Assembly: GCA_003116975.1 (NCBI GenBank)
Contig: BGKB01000109.1
Location: 62,001 to 126,000, forward strand
Length of the DNA: 64,000 bases
Direction: 5' to 3'
Source: Aurantiochytrium sp. KH105
Taxonomy: Eukaryota > Sar > Bigyra > Thraustochytrida > Thraustochytriidae
The notes under the pieces are model-generated. The model worked only from the letters and a program-made list of their open reading frames with translations. It did not search any database and had not been told where the DNA came from. The stretch's first letter is position 1. Every line of letters begins with the position of its first letter. Shown in pieces: positions 40,301 through 51,028 of this stretch. The translations under genes and the position numbers were made by a program.

Positions 40301-43300
40301 GTTGGGAATCATTGCGTCCTGTTGGTGACCCATACCCATCCGAAAATGCGTGGTCTCCGCGTCAATCGACTGCTTGGCGTATCGCAGGTCGCTTGCAGCA
40401 ATGAGAACATTGCCCATGCTCAGCATACCGAGACCGCCCACCTCCTTGGGCGAGTACATGACGGCAGGGGGAAACCGTTTGGGATCCTTGGAGTTCAGAC
40501 CCATCTTGATGCGAGTCTGAATCTTGTTCTCGCACTTAACCAAGAGATCGAGTAACTCGGGCGTACAAATGACCGCTTCGCGATACAAGACCATGAGACT
40601 AATGAGTGCCGAGTTCCACTTGTTTGCGACCTTGACAAAGGTTGTGCTGCCCGAGGACAACATGATCTGCCGCACACGGTTCTCAAAGGCCTTGACTGCC
40701 TCCTCGGTCACGCGCAAATACGCCATGGCTGTGCGTTCCTTGGTACGTTCATTCTGCAAGGCCCAAACGCCGTCCTTGAGCGAGTTGAGCGAGTTGTCCG
40801 GAGTCCTGCACTTGGGCAGAATGCGAACTTCAAACCCACACATGTCAAAAAGCACATTCGGATTGTCCTTGGAGTAGACGCTCACAAAGGCATTCTCCCA
40901 TTCGATCGTTGTCACAGACCGTGGCAACCGGTTCTTGATGCTCCAGAATGTGGCGCGTCCGAGATTGACATCATGCTTCATGAGACGCATACGTGCATCC
41001 CGAGGCCAGCACTTTTTGTTGTTGTACCCGACCACATTCTCGTTGTTTGGGTCCGGATGATCGGTCAGAAAACGCTGGATCAAATCGCGAGAGTCCTCCT
41101 GATCAAAGCGAAAGTACATGTAGATCTGGTCGACGTACCGCGTGTACATGCGGATCGGATGCTGGGTCTCCGTCTCGGCATCTTTGAAGCTCAAAAAGTC
41201 GTTCGGGAGCTCTGGTGGTCCAGCAATCTCCGTGGCGCGGCTCAGACCTAAAATGAGGATGTCCAACACCAGGCCGTAGTATTGGAACACGAACGAGGCA
41301 AAGCCTAGACCACGAATTAGCCCATACGAATTCGTGTGACGCATGTCTTTGTAATTAAGCACGACATTGTTCTTGGCCGTAATGTAATCGGCAATGTTGT
41401 GATCAACCACGAGTCGCAGCAAGCGGTTCAACAGCGTCACGTCAATCTTGTCAAAGACGTGGTCCAGCTTGGCTTGCAGCATAACCCCGCACTCGCCGTT
41501 GCTCGTGGACCAGCCGTCCTCCAAGTTGTTGATACCCTCGGCCCACTTGTGCACGAGGAGGGGGGGCGGCTCCGAGTCGGCCGGTTTGACCCAGTTCGGG
41601 AACAAGTGCCGCTTATCCGCCTCATACCAAAGGTACTGGTCCAAGTAGGCGTCTGTAAGTTTTTCCATGCTGTCGATATGATACACGGGCTGAAGATGCG
41701 AAAAGTAGTCCTTGAACTCGATGTCGACCTCCTTGAAAGCGCGCTGCGTCAGCAAATGCCGCTTGATGCGCGAGAGCGCCTCGTGCGGATTATCATACGC
41801 TTGCTCCACGAGAGCGAGCTCTTCGCGTTCCTTGGAATTGAGTCGCAGCGCGTTCACGTATCGCTCCTTGAAACGTTCGAGCGCCAAAATGAGCAGCTTG
41901 GTGTCGTGCTTGTACGAAAGGGGCGGAAAGGGAATGTGCGAGAATCGGCGCGACTCGAGCCAGTGGACCATGGTCGTGTAAATGGCCACCGCCTCCTCTG
42001 CGGATACGTATGGTCCGTCCTTGAGGTAATTGTGTTGGCGCTCCTGCTCTGCCTTGAGCCAAAGGCGCGTCATGCGGCCGAGATTTTTAATGACAACCGT
42101 CTTTTCCAGCGTTGCACCGCGCCGGATCCGCTCCCGGTTGTAGTGCGTCACGTTGGCCCACCAATCTGCCTTGGCCTTGACATAACGCAAGATCATGTTT
42201 TCGATGGGCTGCGGCATCCCCGGCACCTTCCAGCTCACATTGGCCTTGTAGCACCGCCAGGCCTCCGAAAGGTGCGCGAGAATCTGCTTGGCCTTGTTGC
42301 CTGCCATGCCCTCGGGCATCATGTCAAGAATATCATGAATCACTGCCGCGCGCAACTGCAAGTCATAATGAGACTCAACGCGTTGCTTCGTCACCGTCTT
42401 GGCGATGCCCTTGCTATGACGACCCTCCATGTTGCGGCCCAAAAGGTTTCCAAGCCAGCCCTCAAGGAGCGGGATGATTCCGCGGATGAAGTTGAGCCAG
42501 ACCTGCCAGTTGGGCGCCCACACGCCCACGCCAGGACCTCGCCGCACAGGACCGGTGTTGAACCGGTAATAGACCACGTGCTTGTACATTTTGGCCTTGC
42601 GCAGACTATGCATGGCGCGATACTTGTGCCTGTAAATGCCGGTGAGACCACCCACGTGCGCAAACACGTACTGCAGGCCATCTGCGAGTTGAAAAGCATC
42701 GACACTGCCGAGACGGTACTGCACAACGCTATCGACCACAATCTTGACAAGTCGAAGCAGCTCGCGAAGCAGGTGAAACGCGTTGCCGAAACGGGACTTT
42801 TTCCGCTCCTTGGTCGTCAATGTCTTGGTTGGTTTGAGGTTAAAGTTGTAGTCCAAGTGCAAGTACTCGAGGTTCTTTTTGTGAATGAGGAGACTCAACA
42901 TGTTGTGGCCCTGGCGCACAACCTGAAGGCCGGCCTCCACCCAGTCAATTTCGGTGCACTGAAAGAACTTTGTGCCCTTGAGACTCAGCAAAAGATCCCG
43001 ACGTGGTGCGCGCGGAAGCTGCTCGCCGGCACGCTGCCGGCGTCGCAGCAAGACGCGCAAAAGGTGCAACTTAAGAAGTCTCTGGTAACTCGTGCGCACC
43101 TTTTGCGGGTACCCCGAAGGAGCGTGCTCCATGTACCAGTGATCCACCAGCTTGACGTCGATACATCGCCGCGTGTTTCCAGACCGCTTATTAAAGGGCG
43201 CCGGTGCCCAGTACAGCTCGAGACCATTGTGCGTCGAGGGCGTATAGAGTGGAGTGTCCTCAAAGAGGGGCTCTGCGCACTCTTCGGGGAGCTCAAACTC

Positions 43301-44617
43301 GGCCTCCTCATTGTCGCCGGCCATCATCCTTTGGACTTCGACGCTAAAGCCAGCGGTATCAGGGGCAGCAATCACGGTCGGATCCGTGCCGTTTGAGGCG
43401 ACACTTTTGTCGACGTCCATGGCCGAGTCGTTCTGGTTTGTTCGTGATAACTTATTCTTGCGGCCGTGAAAGGGAGTGATGGGATGGATGGCTGCGTCAA
43501 AGTAAAATGGGGGCAAGTCCGGGTCCTCGGCGCGCACAAGGGCCAAAGCCGGATGGTGGTACACGGCGTGAAAGACTTTACGCGGACGCGAGTTGTATAC
43601 ATGTGGGAAAGCCACCTTGTACTCGGAGCGAATCTGTCGCCGGGTGATGATCTTGTTGATATCATTGAACTCGTTCCAGTCTTCGTCGGCGTCCTCCAGA
43701 CCGCGAAAAAGCGGCTCAAACTTGGGCCCGCCCATGAGCTTTTGGTTGAGCGACTTCGCGGTGAGCAATGCTTCTTCGGTGAACAAGTACTTGCGGTTCT
43801 CATCAAGGCTATCTGGCAAGAGCTGCGACGCGAGACGAAGCAAATTGCCTAGGGTGTCGACGGGGAGTCGCCACTTTTGATAGCTCTCACCGTTGATGAA
43901 CTTGGTCCCAACCAATGGTTTGTGGTCATAGAACCAATCGACAACAGCCGCATCGTCCTCTGGGTCCAGCTCCAATTCGATGGCCTCTAGCGGCTCGACA
44001 TCCATCACGTTATCCATGTAGTCCATGGGAGGCTCCTCGTCGTCAAAGGGTGGGAACCGCATGCGTTTAAAGTGCCTCCGGTCCCTTTTTTCGCGGCGCA
44101 TCATGATCCACATGGTGCCCCACTGGGCCAAGTAGATGGGTTCTACGACACGAGGCGTCTCGTTGACAAAGGTGATGGCTCCGGTCAAGTGGTAGAGCAC
44201 CTTGACATTCCGCACTTGCTCCCACGGCATGGGCATGTTTTCTAGCAGCTTGTACAGGGCGTGTGGCACATATTTGAGCGCGCCGAGGTAGACGCGCCGG
44301 TCTGTGCGATATTTGCTCGAGCTCATATCGCCGTGGTCGCGCACGATTTTACGCAGGTGCTCCGGCGGCAGTTCCTCCTTGTTGGCCTCGGCAGCGCCAA
44401 CGCGTCGCTTGGCGCCGTATCTGCGGTTCTGCACCCTGCGCCACGTGCTCGAGCGCTGCTCCGCCGTCTCCGCAGGTGGCCTGCGCGGCGCCGCGGGCTT
44501 GGCGCCGTCGCCATGTCGCCCGCTCGAGGACGACTCCGGTCTCGCGCGCGCGAGTCCCGGCGGCGGCGGCGGCGGCGGCGGCGGCCTCGGCGCCGTGCCT
44601 CCCGCGCCGGCGACCAT
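37370..44617 (-). CDS. PRP8: Pre-mRNA-processing-splicing factor 8 (2415 aa, intronless)
   Basis: Central scaffold of the U5 snRNP and spliceosome catalytic core, nuclear. A poly-Pro N-terminal tail precedes the conserved PRO8NT region ([50 protein letters not shown]). PROCN, RRM-like, U5- and U6-snRNA-contact regions follow in the usual order; [20 protein letters not shown] and [20 protein letters not shown] are recognisable. The domain IV RNase H-like region is at about 1820-2060 ([20 protein letters not shown]). The inactive JAB/MPN domain is at about 2175-2395 ([28 protein letters not shown]). The C-terminus is slightly extended and acidic. Length is close to other eukaryotes (about 2300-2400). 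No intron over 7.2 kb. The start at 44617 keeps the proline tail that many PRP8s have. Divergent from BUB3. Confidence 0.98.
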   Translation of the reverse strand: MVAGAGGTAPRPPPPPPPPPGLARARPESSSSGRHGDGAKPAAPRRPPAETAEQRSSTWRRVQNRRYGAKRRVGAAEANKEELPPEHLRKIVRDHGDMSSSKYRTDRRVYLGALKYVPHALYKLLENMPMPWEQVRNVKVLYHLTGAITFVNETPRVVEPIYLAQWGTMWIMMRREKRDRRHFKRMRFPPFDDEEPPMDYMDNVMDVEPLEAIELELDPEDDAAVVDWFYDHKPLVGTKFINGESYQKWRLPVDTLGNLLRLASQLLPDSLDENRKYLFTEEALLTAKSLNQKLMGGPKFEPLFRGLEDADEDWNEFNDINKIITRRQIRSEYKVAFPHVYNSRPRKVFHAVYHHPALALVRAEDPDLPPFYFDAAIHPITPFHGRKNKLSRTNQNDSAMDVDKSVASNGTDPTVIAAPDTAGFSVEVQRMMAGDNEEAEFELPEECAEPLFEDTPLYTPSTHNGLELYWAPAPFNKRSGNTRRCIDVKLVDHWYMEHAPSGYPQKVRTSYQRLLKLHLLRVLLRRRQRAGEQLPRAPRRDLLLSLKGTKFFQCTEIDWVEAGLQVVRQGHNMLSLLIHKKNLEYLHLDYNFNLKPTKTLTTKERKKSRFGNAFHLLRELLRLVKIVVDSVVQYRLGSVDAFQLADGLQYVFAHVGGLTGIYRHKYRAMHSLRKAKMYKHVVYYRFNTGPVRRGPGVGVWAPNWQVWLNFIRGIIPLLEGWLGNLLGRNMEGRHSKGIAKTVTKQRVESHYDLQLRAAVIHDILDMMPEGMAGNKAKQILAHLSEAWRCYKANVSWKVPGMPQPIENMILRYVKAKADWWANVTHYNRERIRRGATLEKTVVIKNLGRMTRLWLKAEQERQHNYLKDGPYVSAEEAVAIYTTMVHWLESRRFSHIPFPPLSYKHDTKLLILALERFKERYVNALRLNSKEREELALVEQAYDNPHEALSRIKRHLLTQRAFKEVDIEFKDYFSHLQPVYHIDSMEKLTDAYLDQYLWYEADKRHLFPNWVKPADSEPPPLLVHKWAEGINNLEDGWSTSNGECGVMLQAKLDHVFDKIDVTLLNRLLRLVVDHNIADYITAKNNVVLNYKDMRHTNSYGLIRGLGFASFVFQYYGLVLDILILGLSRATEIAGPPELPNDFLSFKDAETETQHPIRMYTRYVDQIYMYFRFDQEDSRDLIQRFLTDHPDPNNENVVGYNNKKCWPRDARMRLMKHDVNLGRATFWSIKNRLPRSVTTIEWENAFVSVYSKDNPNVLFDMCGFEVRILPKCRTPDNSLNSLKDGVWALQNERTKERTAMAYLRVTEEAVKAFENRVRQIMLSSGSTTFVKVANKWNSALISLMVLYREAVICTPELLDLLVKCENKIQTRIKMGLNSKDPKRFPPAVMYSPKEVGGLGMLSMGNVLIAASDLRYAKQSIDAETTHFRMGMGHQQDAMIPNLYRYVVPWESEIVDSQRVWADYALKRQEATAQNRRLTLEDLEDSWSRGIPRINTLFSKDRHTLAYDKGWRVRNYFEQFQMLRFSTFYWTHTKHDGKLWNLNAYRTDVIQALGGIEGILEHTMFKGTGFTSWEGLFWEKSSGFENAMSLKNKLTNAQRTGLNQIPNRRFTLWWSPTINRSSVYVGFQVQLDLTGIFMHGKIPTLKISLIQIFRAHLWQKIHESVTTDIAQILDQQMELLDIETVQKETIHPRKSYKMNVSCADVLLLGSQKWQISKPSLLHDHRDAYDTGVTSNKYWIDVQLRWGDYDSHDIERYVRAKFLDYTTDNMTLYPSPTGLLLGIDLCYNLHSGFGNWFPGLKPLMSQGMSKIMKANPALYVLRERIRKGLQLYSSEPTEPHLSSSNYGELFSAQTIWFVDDTNVYRVTTHTTNDGNMTTKPINGAVFIFNPRTGQLFLKIIHTSVWAGQKRRSQLAKWKTAEETAALIRSLPVEEQPKQIIVTRKGMLDPLETHMLDFPNITLRASELQLPFQESLKIEKFGELILNATEPQMVLFNIYDDWLSSISSYTAFSRLILILRALHVSQERTKIILRPDRSTTTKPHHVWPTLTDEQWIEVEVALKDLILDDYGKRNNVNVASLTNSEIRDIILGMEIAPPSEQRQQMAEIEKQTRDTAKMNALTSRTVNKHGDEIVVQTTSGYENQTFRSKTDWKQRAVSAANLHLRTQHLYVSEGDSPMDDGLTYVVPKNLLTKLVRVSDLRTECAAYMFGASPSDTDQIKEVRVLVMVPQVGTHRSVQLPSAIPSAESHPALEGLELLGVIHTQPNEFKHLAPEDVQLVESMGDRWRRDEAVVITVALTPGTCSLSAFRVTDAGFEWAEKNKGVSAEMAQGYTTTCFETPQLLLSDRFLGSFLVPADGIWNYNLMGVRWASTMEYSLVLGQPKEFYAVEHRPGHFVAWTDTDQSDDAVALQADVEDPLAS

Positions 44618-45343
44618 CTCTACCCGCTCGCCGCGCTCGCGAGCGTCGCGCTCGCCGCTCGCAAGCGTCGCGGTCTCCGGCGCAGCGAGTGGTGACGCCC
44701 GGCTCGCCTCCGTTCAAAACCACGGCCGCTCAGGCGCGGCGCGCTCGCTCGCCCGCTCCGGGCTGCCCGCCGCGGGAAACTCGGGGGGCCGGCAGGGGCG
44801 AGACGCCGTCGCCGCCCTCGCCGCCGTCGTCGCTGTCGCCGCTCCGCTCCGCGCGCAGGACGATCAGTCGATCGATCGATCGATGATCGATGATCGATCT
44901 CTGCCCTGCTCTGCTCTGCTCTGCTCTCTGTGCCGGCCGCTTGCTCGTGGTTTGGTTTTGCTCCACTTGCGGCGCGCCCCGTTTCCCACTTGTGCGCGCG
45001 CGCGCAAGTGCAACTGCGGCACCATTCCCGACTTGCCGCGGTTTTTTTACTCGCCGTACTTGCTTGCCTGCTTTGCTTGCTTGCGCGCTTGCTTTGCTTG
45101 GAGCGCGGCCGCCAAATCCTCTTCTTCGGCGCGGTCTCGTTGCACGCCGCGGAGGTCGAGGCCGGCGGCGAGCGCGGCCGTGCGGGAGGCGGAGGGACAC
45201 GCCGCGGCGGGAGGAGCCCTCTGCGCTGCGAGGTCGGCGGAGCCTCGCTCGCTGCGGTGGCGGGGGAGTCGATTGCAAGAGAGGGAAAGAGCCCCCCGGG
45301 CACGGGTGGGCTTCGTGCGTGCGTGCGTGCGTGTGAGGCGAAG
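44618..45343. promoter_or_regulatory. Divergent upstream region of PRP8 and BUB3
   Basis: 726 bp between the two start codons. It has an (ATCG)n palindromic run at about 44867-44900, a CTCTG run near 44905-44925 and a short GTGC run (45315-45332) just before the BUB3 ATG. No TATA box recognised. Confidence 0.45.
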
Positions 45344-46318
45344 ATGGAGAGGACCAGGGAACTCTCGTACAAGGTGGGCGACGGAATCTCAAGCGTCCAG
45401 TTCTCGCGCAATGGAGAAAATCGTCTTCTCGTTGCTTCGTGGGACGGAAGCGTGAATCTTGTCGATGCAGATGTAGATAGGTTTATGGGCAAGTACCACC
45501 ATGCGTCTGCCGTCTTGGGCGCTTGCTTCAGTGCACCAGATTCAAGGGCCGCGGTCAGTGGAGGTCTCGACCGCAAGGTCCTCTTGCACGACTTTGAGTC
45601 AGAGGACCGACGTACGCTCGGCATGCATGATGCTCCAGTGCGCTGCGTGGCGAGTTTGCCCGAGGCAAATCTGGTGGCATCCGGATCCTGGGATGCTTCT
45701 GTGCAAGCCTGGGATACTCGCCAGCAAGGCTCTGCTGTAGTTATGAAACAACCGCACAAGGTCTTTGCAATGGATGCACACGGAGCCAAACTCCTCGTTG
45801 CTCATGCAGGACGCACAGTGCACCTTTACGATATGCGCAAGCCTGATGAACCGGTTCAGGCGCGTCCGCCTGCGCTCGCTTTTCAAACGAGATGTGTGCG
45901 TTTTCTTCCAGATGGCAATGGGTTTGCCATTGGGTGCACAGCAGGCCGCGTCGTTGTCGATTATCTTGATAGCAGTCGCGACTCCTTCAAGTTCAAGTGT
46001 CATCGCACCAAGGAAGCAATCTATCCCGTTAACGCCATTGCACCTCATCCAGTGCACGAGACCTTTGCTACGGGTGGTGGCGACGGTGATGTGGCGGTTT
46101 GGGACCCATTAAATCACAAGCGCACAAGTCACTTTGGCGTTGATGAGACAGTGGCATCGCTAGACTTTAATCAGTCGGGCAGTCTTCTTGCGGTTGCCAA
46201 ATCGTACACCTTTGAGAATGGAGACAATCCTGCGCGCCAGGCTCGCAACGCCATTGTAATCCGCCACATCCTGGACAGCGAGGTCCTCCCGCGCGCCAAG
46301 CGTGCCAAGACTGAGTAG
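45344..46318 (+). CDS. BUB3: BUB3 mitotic checkpoint WD40 protein (324 aa)
   Basis: Seven-bladed WD40 protein that binds phosphorylated KNL1 MELT motifs and BUB1/BUBR1 at kinetochores. The ATG at 45344 gives MERTRELSYKVGDGISSVQF, aligned with the BUB3 N-terminus; the in-frame upstream part is repeat-derived. WD features: VASWDGSVNLVD, GGLDRKVLLHDFES, SGSWDASVQAWD. The family-specific block near residues 225-305 includes FKCHRTKEAIYPVNAIAPHP, FATGGGDGDVAVWDPLNHKR, SLDFNQSGSLLAVAKSYTFE and the closing NAIVIRHI. These distinguish BUB3 from RAE1. It ends in a basic RAKRAKTE. Head to head with PRP8. Confidence 0.92.
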   Translation: MERTRELSYKVGDGISSVQFSRNGENRLLVASWDGSVNLVDADVDRFMGKYHHASAVLGACFSAPDSRAAVSGGLDRKVLLHDFESEDRRTLGMHDAPVRCVASLPEANLVASGSWDASVQAWDTRQQGSAVVMKQPHKVFAMDAHGAKLLVAHAGRTVHLYDMRKPDEPVQARPPALAFQTRCVRFLPDGNGFAIGCTAGRVVVDYLDSSRDSFKFKCHRTKEAIYPVNAIAPHPVHETFATGGGDGDVAVWDPLNHKRTSHFGVDETVASLDFNQSGSLLAVAKSYTFENGDNPARQARNAIVIRHILDSEVLPRAKRAKTE

Positions 46319-46749
46319 TGATTGATCTGTGCCTATCCACCAAGTGACGTCAGCTCTGTCAGCATAGCTCGGAATCGCTTAACTCAGCTCAGCACGGCGT
46401 AATCATCTTGGTACGCAAGGCTGTGAAGAGGCTGAAAGCTCGGGAGAACCAGGTCTGGCTACTCTCGTGCAAGGAAAATAGTTCCTTGCTGATCGCGCAG
46501 CTCATCCGCTTGCCCACCTGGAAGAAACCCATTTGCCACCTTCATGCTTTGAAACATTTTGACTTTTGTTCTAAAATTTTAAATTTTACGTTCTGACCTG
46601 CCCATGTACTTTCTTCTGCTGATAATAGTTCACGCTCCTTTTCTTCTTCTTCACGTCCTCATTTTCTTCCTTTACGAGAAAAACAACAAAAAATGGGGGG
46701 AGGTCGCAAAGAAAGTGTGCATGCAAGCAAGTAAAGAAATACTTCATGC
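46319..46749. other. Convergent intergenic region
   Basis: 430 bp, AT-richer, between the BUB3 stop and the stop of the IQ/WW gene. No gene seen. Confidence 0.6.
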
Positions 46750-49593
46750 TCAATAGTAGCCATACCCATCATCCTGCTCCTGAGGATATCCGGTGTTCTC
46801 GTCATATACGACGTTCCCCTCGTCTTGATACGGCTGCTCTTGCTGCTCATGTTCCCAAATACACTCGCCCGTTGTAGCATTGTACATGTAATTTTGCCCA
46901 GATGCCTCGTCAAAATATGTGGCCCACTCAGAGCCTCCCTCCATGCCCTCGGCACCTGCTGCAGCATCATACGGGCCCACGTCCTGTTGCTGTGCAAGTT
47001 CGGGCGGCATCTCCCAGGTCGTTACCCCGGTGGTCTGATCATACCAATACGGATAGCCTGATTCTTCGTCAAAAAGCTCGATCCAGTCGGGCGCTGCTCC
47101 CGCTCCAACTAGCCCACCGTCTGCTGACGTAGATCCAGCAGCAGCAAGATCTGCCGGCTCCGCCTCCTGCGGCCCGCCATCCTGAAACCACTCGAAGGCA
47201 TGTGAAGCAAGCGCGCCTTTCAGGTGAATTGCATCAAAGCAATCGTCACAGTAGATATCGTCGCACTCCACGCACTTGCGCGTGGCGGCAGTTTCGTCGC
47301 ATTCAATGCATTGCAGCAAATTCTTCTCGCGCTCGCGTCGTGCAACAATGATGGGGTCTTCGAGAACGCGGCCGTCCAGTAGGGCCAGCATTCCATCCCT
47401 CTTTGTGTAGCCGTCCGGAGGAGGTTCCGCATAGACTTCTTGCGTGTGCAAGTTCCGAAAGACATAGTCATTTGTGGTCTCGTCGAACTCTTCGACCCAG
47501 GCCCGGGCCCAGGCACACATTTCCTCAAGATACTCCTTGCGCCGTTCGGCCGCCTTTCGTCTGCCCTTTTTACCGCGGAAAAGACTCTGAATCTTGGACA
47601 CCTGCTGTGCGTCATGTTCTTGGGCTGCACGCCTGGCATGACTCTTTAGCTGGTACACAAGACGCCCGCGATGACCCCGATAGACAGCCTGAAGTCGCAG
47701 TGCGCAACGCTCTTTCACCTCGAGCTCCTTTGCGTACTCAACCCGGCGTTCCGCCATGCGTTTTCGCGCTAGACGCGATCTGTAGGCGCGCTGCACCATG
47801 AGACATGCTCGTTCTCGACGTTGATGCACGCGCATCGCCTCGACCTTGCGCTTTGCGAGACGCTTGCGCTGGATTGCCTGCATACGAGAGGCTGCCTGAT
47901 CTCGTCGAGCACGACGCAAAATATGATAGGCCATTTGTCCCCGTTTGCGTCGCCATGCCGCCTGCATTTTCAATGCCGCCAGATTTTCGGCTTCAAGGCG
48001 CGCACGGCGTTCAATCACTCGCTTTCGCGCGAGTCTCGCTCGAAATGCAGTTTGCATTCTTCGCGCGGCTCGATGAAGAATCTGCTTCTCGCGCAAAGTT
48101 GATACTTTTTTCTTTGCATGTCTGCCGCGAAAGATACTCTGTAGCTTTGCAGCGGCCATGTGCTGTTCGTGTAACTCTTTTTGCAATTTGCAGGCTGCGT
48201 ACCAGAGCCTACCGCGATATCCTCGCCAGCATCTCTGAATGACGACGCTTGCTCGAGACATGGCCACGTATTCCTCGTTATTCCGCTCAAAATCGAAAAT
48301 TGCAATCCATCGTTTCATTCGGGAGGCAAGACGTGCGCGCTGCAAGCGAAAAAGCACATGGGCAAGCTTTCCCGCACCTTGCATCATTTGATACACCATT
48401 TGTTTTTCCGCAAGCTGTGCCCACTGAGTGAATCGTTGCCATTGTGCCAGTGATTCACGCGTACGAGCACGGTCCCGCTTTCGGAAGACTTGGTCAAGCT
48501 TGGCAATTCCCCAACGCTGCACCAGGGCCTTGGATTTTGCGGTTCGTGCCGCTCCAGGGTACTCGCGCTGAAGAGCGGCCACTCCATCTTGAACCAGGTT
48601 CGTAAGAGACTGCACGCTCTTAATGGATGTACTCAGTTCCTTTCGGAGAGCCACGGCGGAGGAAACTGTACTCGTCTGCGGCACTCTGGGGTTCGTCAAC
48701 GCTTTGGTCGAGATTGATCTTTTGTTGCGTTTGGCGCCTTTGCGGGCAGCTTTCCTGGCGTCTACATCGGACGTGCTGGACGCCTGTGGGAGCGGCAAGG
48801 GCAATGGGGCACTTGGCCCGTTTTTCAAGACTGCGTCAAAGTACTTGACTTCGTCCTCGGAGAGACCAAGATGAGATCGTGCCTGGGCTCGAGCGTCAAG
48901 CTCGGCCTGAAGGCGCTCTTTCTCCTCTTCAGTGGGCTCTTTGGGAAGAGGGTTGGCCAGTGGGGCATCCTTTGCGACGCGGGGAAGCTGAAAGATGGGC
49001 AGCATGTGGTTGCCTCGTTGCAGACCTACCTCGAGAGGTCTTTCGCCTTCGTTTGTCAGCGCGGGAAAGACGTTTTCGAGGCGCACATTCGCCGCAGGCT
49101 CTTGCAGCTGGTTATCAGAGGTCGAAGATGCGGACGCATCGGTAATTGCGCGAAGGATCTGATAGTCTGGTGAGTCGGCAAGCTTTTCCCGAAGTCTCGC
49201 GCGAGTTGCCTCAAGCTGTTCTAGAACTGCGCGTTCCTCGGCCACAAGGTCTTCAATACGGTCATGTTCGGAGCTCCGTCTGTGTTTACGCCCCATTTGA
49301 CGCGTGCTGGCGATACCGAGGCGTGTTGATCCGGTCGTTCGCGCTGCCTCTTTTTTGCTTTTACCTTTGCGAGGCCGTCCACGTTGTTGTCGCTCGCGGA
49401 GACGCGTTCGAGGTGGTGGTGTCCTCAAGGTGCCTTGAGGACGAACCTTGGGGAGCTGCAAACGTGTTCGACCATGGCCAAGCTCGTTTTTGCGGTCGTC
49501 GACGCTGCGCCGCACGCCAATGTCTTCCTCGCGCTCCTGAGGAGGAGGCACCGCCGCGAGGTGTTCGCTTACGGTGGTGCCAAAGACGAACAT
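46750..49593 (-). CDS. IQ-repeat protein with B-box zinc finger and WW domains (947 aa)
   Basis: The start at 49593 (MFVFGTTVSEHLAAVPPP) is preferred over the open, low-complexity extension to 49734. The first 400 residues are mostly disordered with a helical piece (EDLVAEERAVLEQLEATRAR). Eight IQ motifs follow at about residues 450-710 (e.g. ASVVIQRCWRGYRGRLWY, AAAKLQSIFRGRHAKKK, CALRLQAVYRGHRGRLVY), predicting calmodulin or light-chain binding. Then a WW-like segment (WVEEFDETTNDYVFRN), a B-box-type zinc site (CIECDETAATRKCVECDDIY then CDDC and two His), and two better WW domains (WIELFDEESGYPYWYDQTTG; WATYFDEASGQNYMYNATTG). The tail is Gln/Glu/Tyr-rich. IQ/WW combinations are familiar from stramenopile and other protist cytoskeletal or ciliary proteins; the role here is inference. 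The domain calls are strong. Confidence 0.9.
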   Translation of the reverse strand: MFVFGTTVSEHLAAVPPPQEREEDIGVRRSVDDRKNELGHGRTRLQLPKVRPQGTLRTPPPRTRLRERQQRGRPRKGKSKKEAARTTGSTRLGIASTRQMGRKHRRSSEHDRIEDLVAEERAVLEQLEATRARLREKLADSPDYQILRAITDASASSTSDNQLQEPAANVRLENVFPALTNEGERPLEVGLQRGNHMLPIFQLPRVAKDAPLANPLPKEPTEEEKERLQAELDARAQARSHLGLSEDEVKYFDAVLKNGPSAPLPLPLPQASSTSDVDARKAARKGAKRNKRSISTKALTNPRVPQTSTVSSAVALRKELSTSIKSVQSLTNLVQDGVAALQREYPGAARTAKSKALVQRWGIAKLDQVFRKRDRARTRESLAQWQRFTQWAQLAEKQMVYQMMQGAGKLAHVLFRLQRARLASRMKRWIAIFDFERNNEEYVAMSRASVVIQRCWRGYRGRLWYAACKLQKELHEQHMAAAKLQSIFRGRHAKKKVSTLREKQILHRAARRMQTAFRARLARKRVIERRARLEAENLAALKMQAAWRRKRGQMAYHILRRARRDQAASRMQAIQRKRLAKRKVEAMRVHQRRERACLMVQRAYRSRLARKRMAERRVEYAKELEVKERCALRLQAVYRGHRGRLVYQLKSHARRAAQEHDAQQVSKIQSLFRGKKGRRKAAERRKEYLEEMCAWARAWVEEFDETTNDYVFRNLHTQEVYAEPPPDGYTKRDGMLALLDGRVLEDPIIVARREREKNLLQCIECDETAATRKCVECDDIYCDDCFDAIHLKGALASHAFEWFQDGGPQEAEPADLAAAGSTSADGGLVGAGAAPDWIELFDEESGYPYWYDQTTGVTTWEMPPELAQQQDVGPYDAAAGAEGMEGGSEWATYFDEASGQNYMYNATTGECIWEHEQQEQPYQDEGNVVYDENTGYPQEQDDGYGYY

Positions 49594-50179
49594 GGCGGTG
49601 GATTTGCTGTGCAATGCGCAGGCCAGAGGAAGGAAGGATGCTGCCCTTCCTTTCTGGCCGCCGCGCGTAGCACGCGCGGGCCGGGCTTGGCGCTGCTGCT
49701 GACCGGCAGCTGGCAGCAGCTTATTTGCGCGCACGACAGCAAGAACGAGCCCTCGCTCGAGACGAGGCTTGTTATTTTTCGCAAAGATGGGGTAGAGTGG
49801 TTGTCAAGTCTCCCGACTTGAAATGATCCGTTGGGTGTTATCGTGCACGACATTGGGAATCGGAATTCTTTTTTTTTTCTTTTTCAAGAAAAAAATTAGT
49901 CGAAGATGGATGGCTTCGTCTACTACGCTGAAGAAGTTAATCTAGGGACGCACAGCTCTCATAGCCAAGGTAATCAGATCGGCGTTGTCTACTTGGAGTG
50001 CTGACGTGGCTCATTATCATTAATTTAGAAAAAAACAAAGCTCGAAAGCAAGGCGACAGGTCAGCGGATTGCTTGCGTGGATTATTGGTAAGATAGGTGG
50101 GTGAGTGACAGGAGCCCCGTTTAAAGGTTTATTGTCTTGAAAAGGAAAAGAAAAAAGAAAAAGAGAAAGGGCGCTTCGT
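49594..50179. other. Intergenic region (5' of IQ/WW gene, 3' of GST)
   Basis: 586 bp. The first part is an open extension of the IQ/WW frame. A T-run lies at 49868-49881, with AT-rich sequence to 50170. No gene or RNA seen. Confidence 0.5.
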
Positions 50180-50872
50180 TTAGAGCTTGGCCTTGTTCTT
50201 CTGGACTTTGTCGATGACCTTCTTCAGCACAGGGAAGACGGCATGCGACTCCTTGAACTCGGGAGCTTGCTCAACTCGCTTGATCCAAGCCTCGACATTC
50301 TTGTGCTTGGCAAAGTCGAAAAGAGCAAGGTGCTGCTGGGCGCACTCGCCGACGTCTTCGAAGACGGCGATATCGGCAAGGGTGAATTTGTCGCCTACGA
50401 GGTAAGGGCTCCTCGAGAGGGCGTCGTCGAGAAGATTGGCAACCATCTCGCACTTCTTGCGGTTGCCCTTGAGCTCCTTCTCGCTGAACTTGATGTCGGG
50501 ACGAAAGATGGGCGCAAAGAGGGCAAAAGTGAAAACCCGCGAGTTGTGGTGGTGCCAGTTCATCCATTGCTGCACCTTGGCGCGCGCACCAAGGTCTTCC
50601 GGGTAAAGATCCTTCAACTTGAACTTGTCGGCGATATACGTCATAATGGCGTTCGATTCCCAGAGCACGAGACCGGTCTCCGTGTCTTCGAGGGCGGGGA
50701 CGATACCGGGCGGGACCTTGGCGAGATACTCCTTGTTCCTGGAGCCAAGGGGCTTTTCCTTGTCCGAGCCGGGCATGACCTCAATCAGCTCAAAGTCCGC
50801 ATTGGCGAGCTTCAGCACCCAGTACACAGCCCGCGCCGGCTGCGAGCCCAGAACGCCATACAGCTTGAGCAT
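50180..50872 (-). CDS. GST: Glutathione S-transferase, theta-like (230 aa)
   Basis: Conjugates glutathione to electrophiles, or acts as a related thiol transferase; cytosolic. The N-terminal thioredoxin fold opens MLKLYGVLGSQPARAVYWVL, where Ser10 is the likely activating residue of the theta/Ser-type GSTs. The cis-Pro/GSH-binding segment is KVPPGIVPALED, and WESNAIMTYIAD supplies the Glu-Ser that contacts the glutathione gamma-glutamyl group. The C-terminal helical domain (about 90-225) contains SPYLVGDKFTLADIAVFEDV, with the conserved N-capping D. Full length at 230 residues. No targeting peptide. A (TGCG)n repeat begins about 80 bp upstream of the start. Divergent from the NUP43-like gene. 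Confidence 0.95.
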   Translation of the reverse strand: MLKLYGVLGSQPARAVYWVLKLANADFELIEVMPGSDKEKPLGSRNKEYLAKVPPGIVPALEDTETGLVLWESNAIMTYIADKFKLKDLYPEDLGARAKVQQWMNWHHHNSRVFTFALFAPIFRPDIKFSEKELKGNRKKCEMVANLLDDALSRSPYLVGDKFTLADIAVFEDVGECAQQHLALFDFAKHKNVEAWIKRVEQAPEFKESHAVFPVLKKVIDKVQKNKAKL

Positions 50873-50954
50873 CTTGGCTGTCCGGTCCTTGGCCCTTCTT
50901 CTCTCTCGCGCTCGCTCACGATTTCTTGCCTGATCGCTAGCCTGCCGGCCTGTC

Positions 50955-50994
<40 letters not shown>

Positions 50995-51028
50995 TGTGTG
51001 CGTGCGTGCGTGCCTGCCTGCCTGCCTG
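50955..51028. repeat. (TGCG/TGCC)n tetranucleotide repeat
   Basis: TGCG units with one GTGT slip, ending in TGCC units. Lies 80-155 bp upstream of the GST start codon. Confidence 0.93.

Noticed and set aside
41336-43396. 686-codon plus-strand open frame opposite PRP8
   Set aside because: It lies antisense to the strongly conserved PRP8 coding sequence. The PRP8 frame is certain; the antisense frame is a codon-bias shadow without its own domains.
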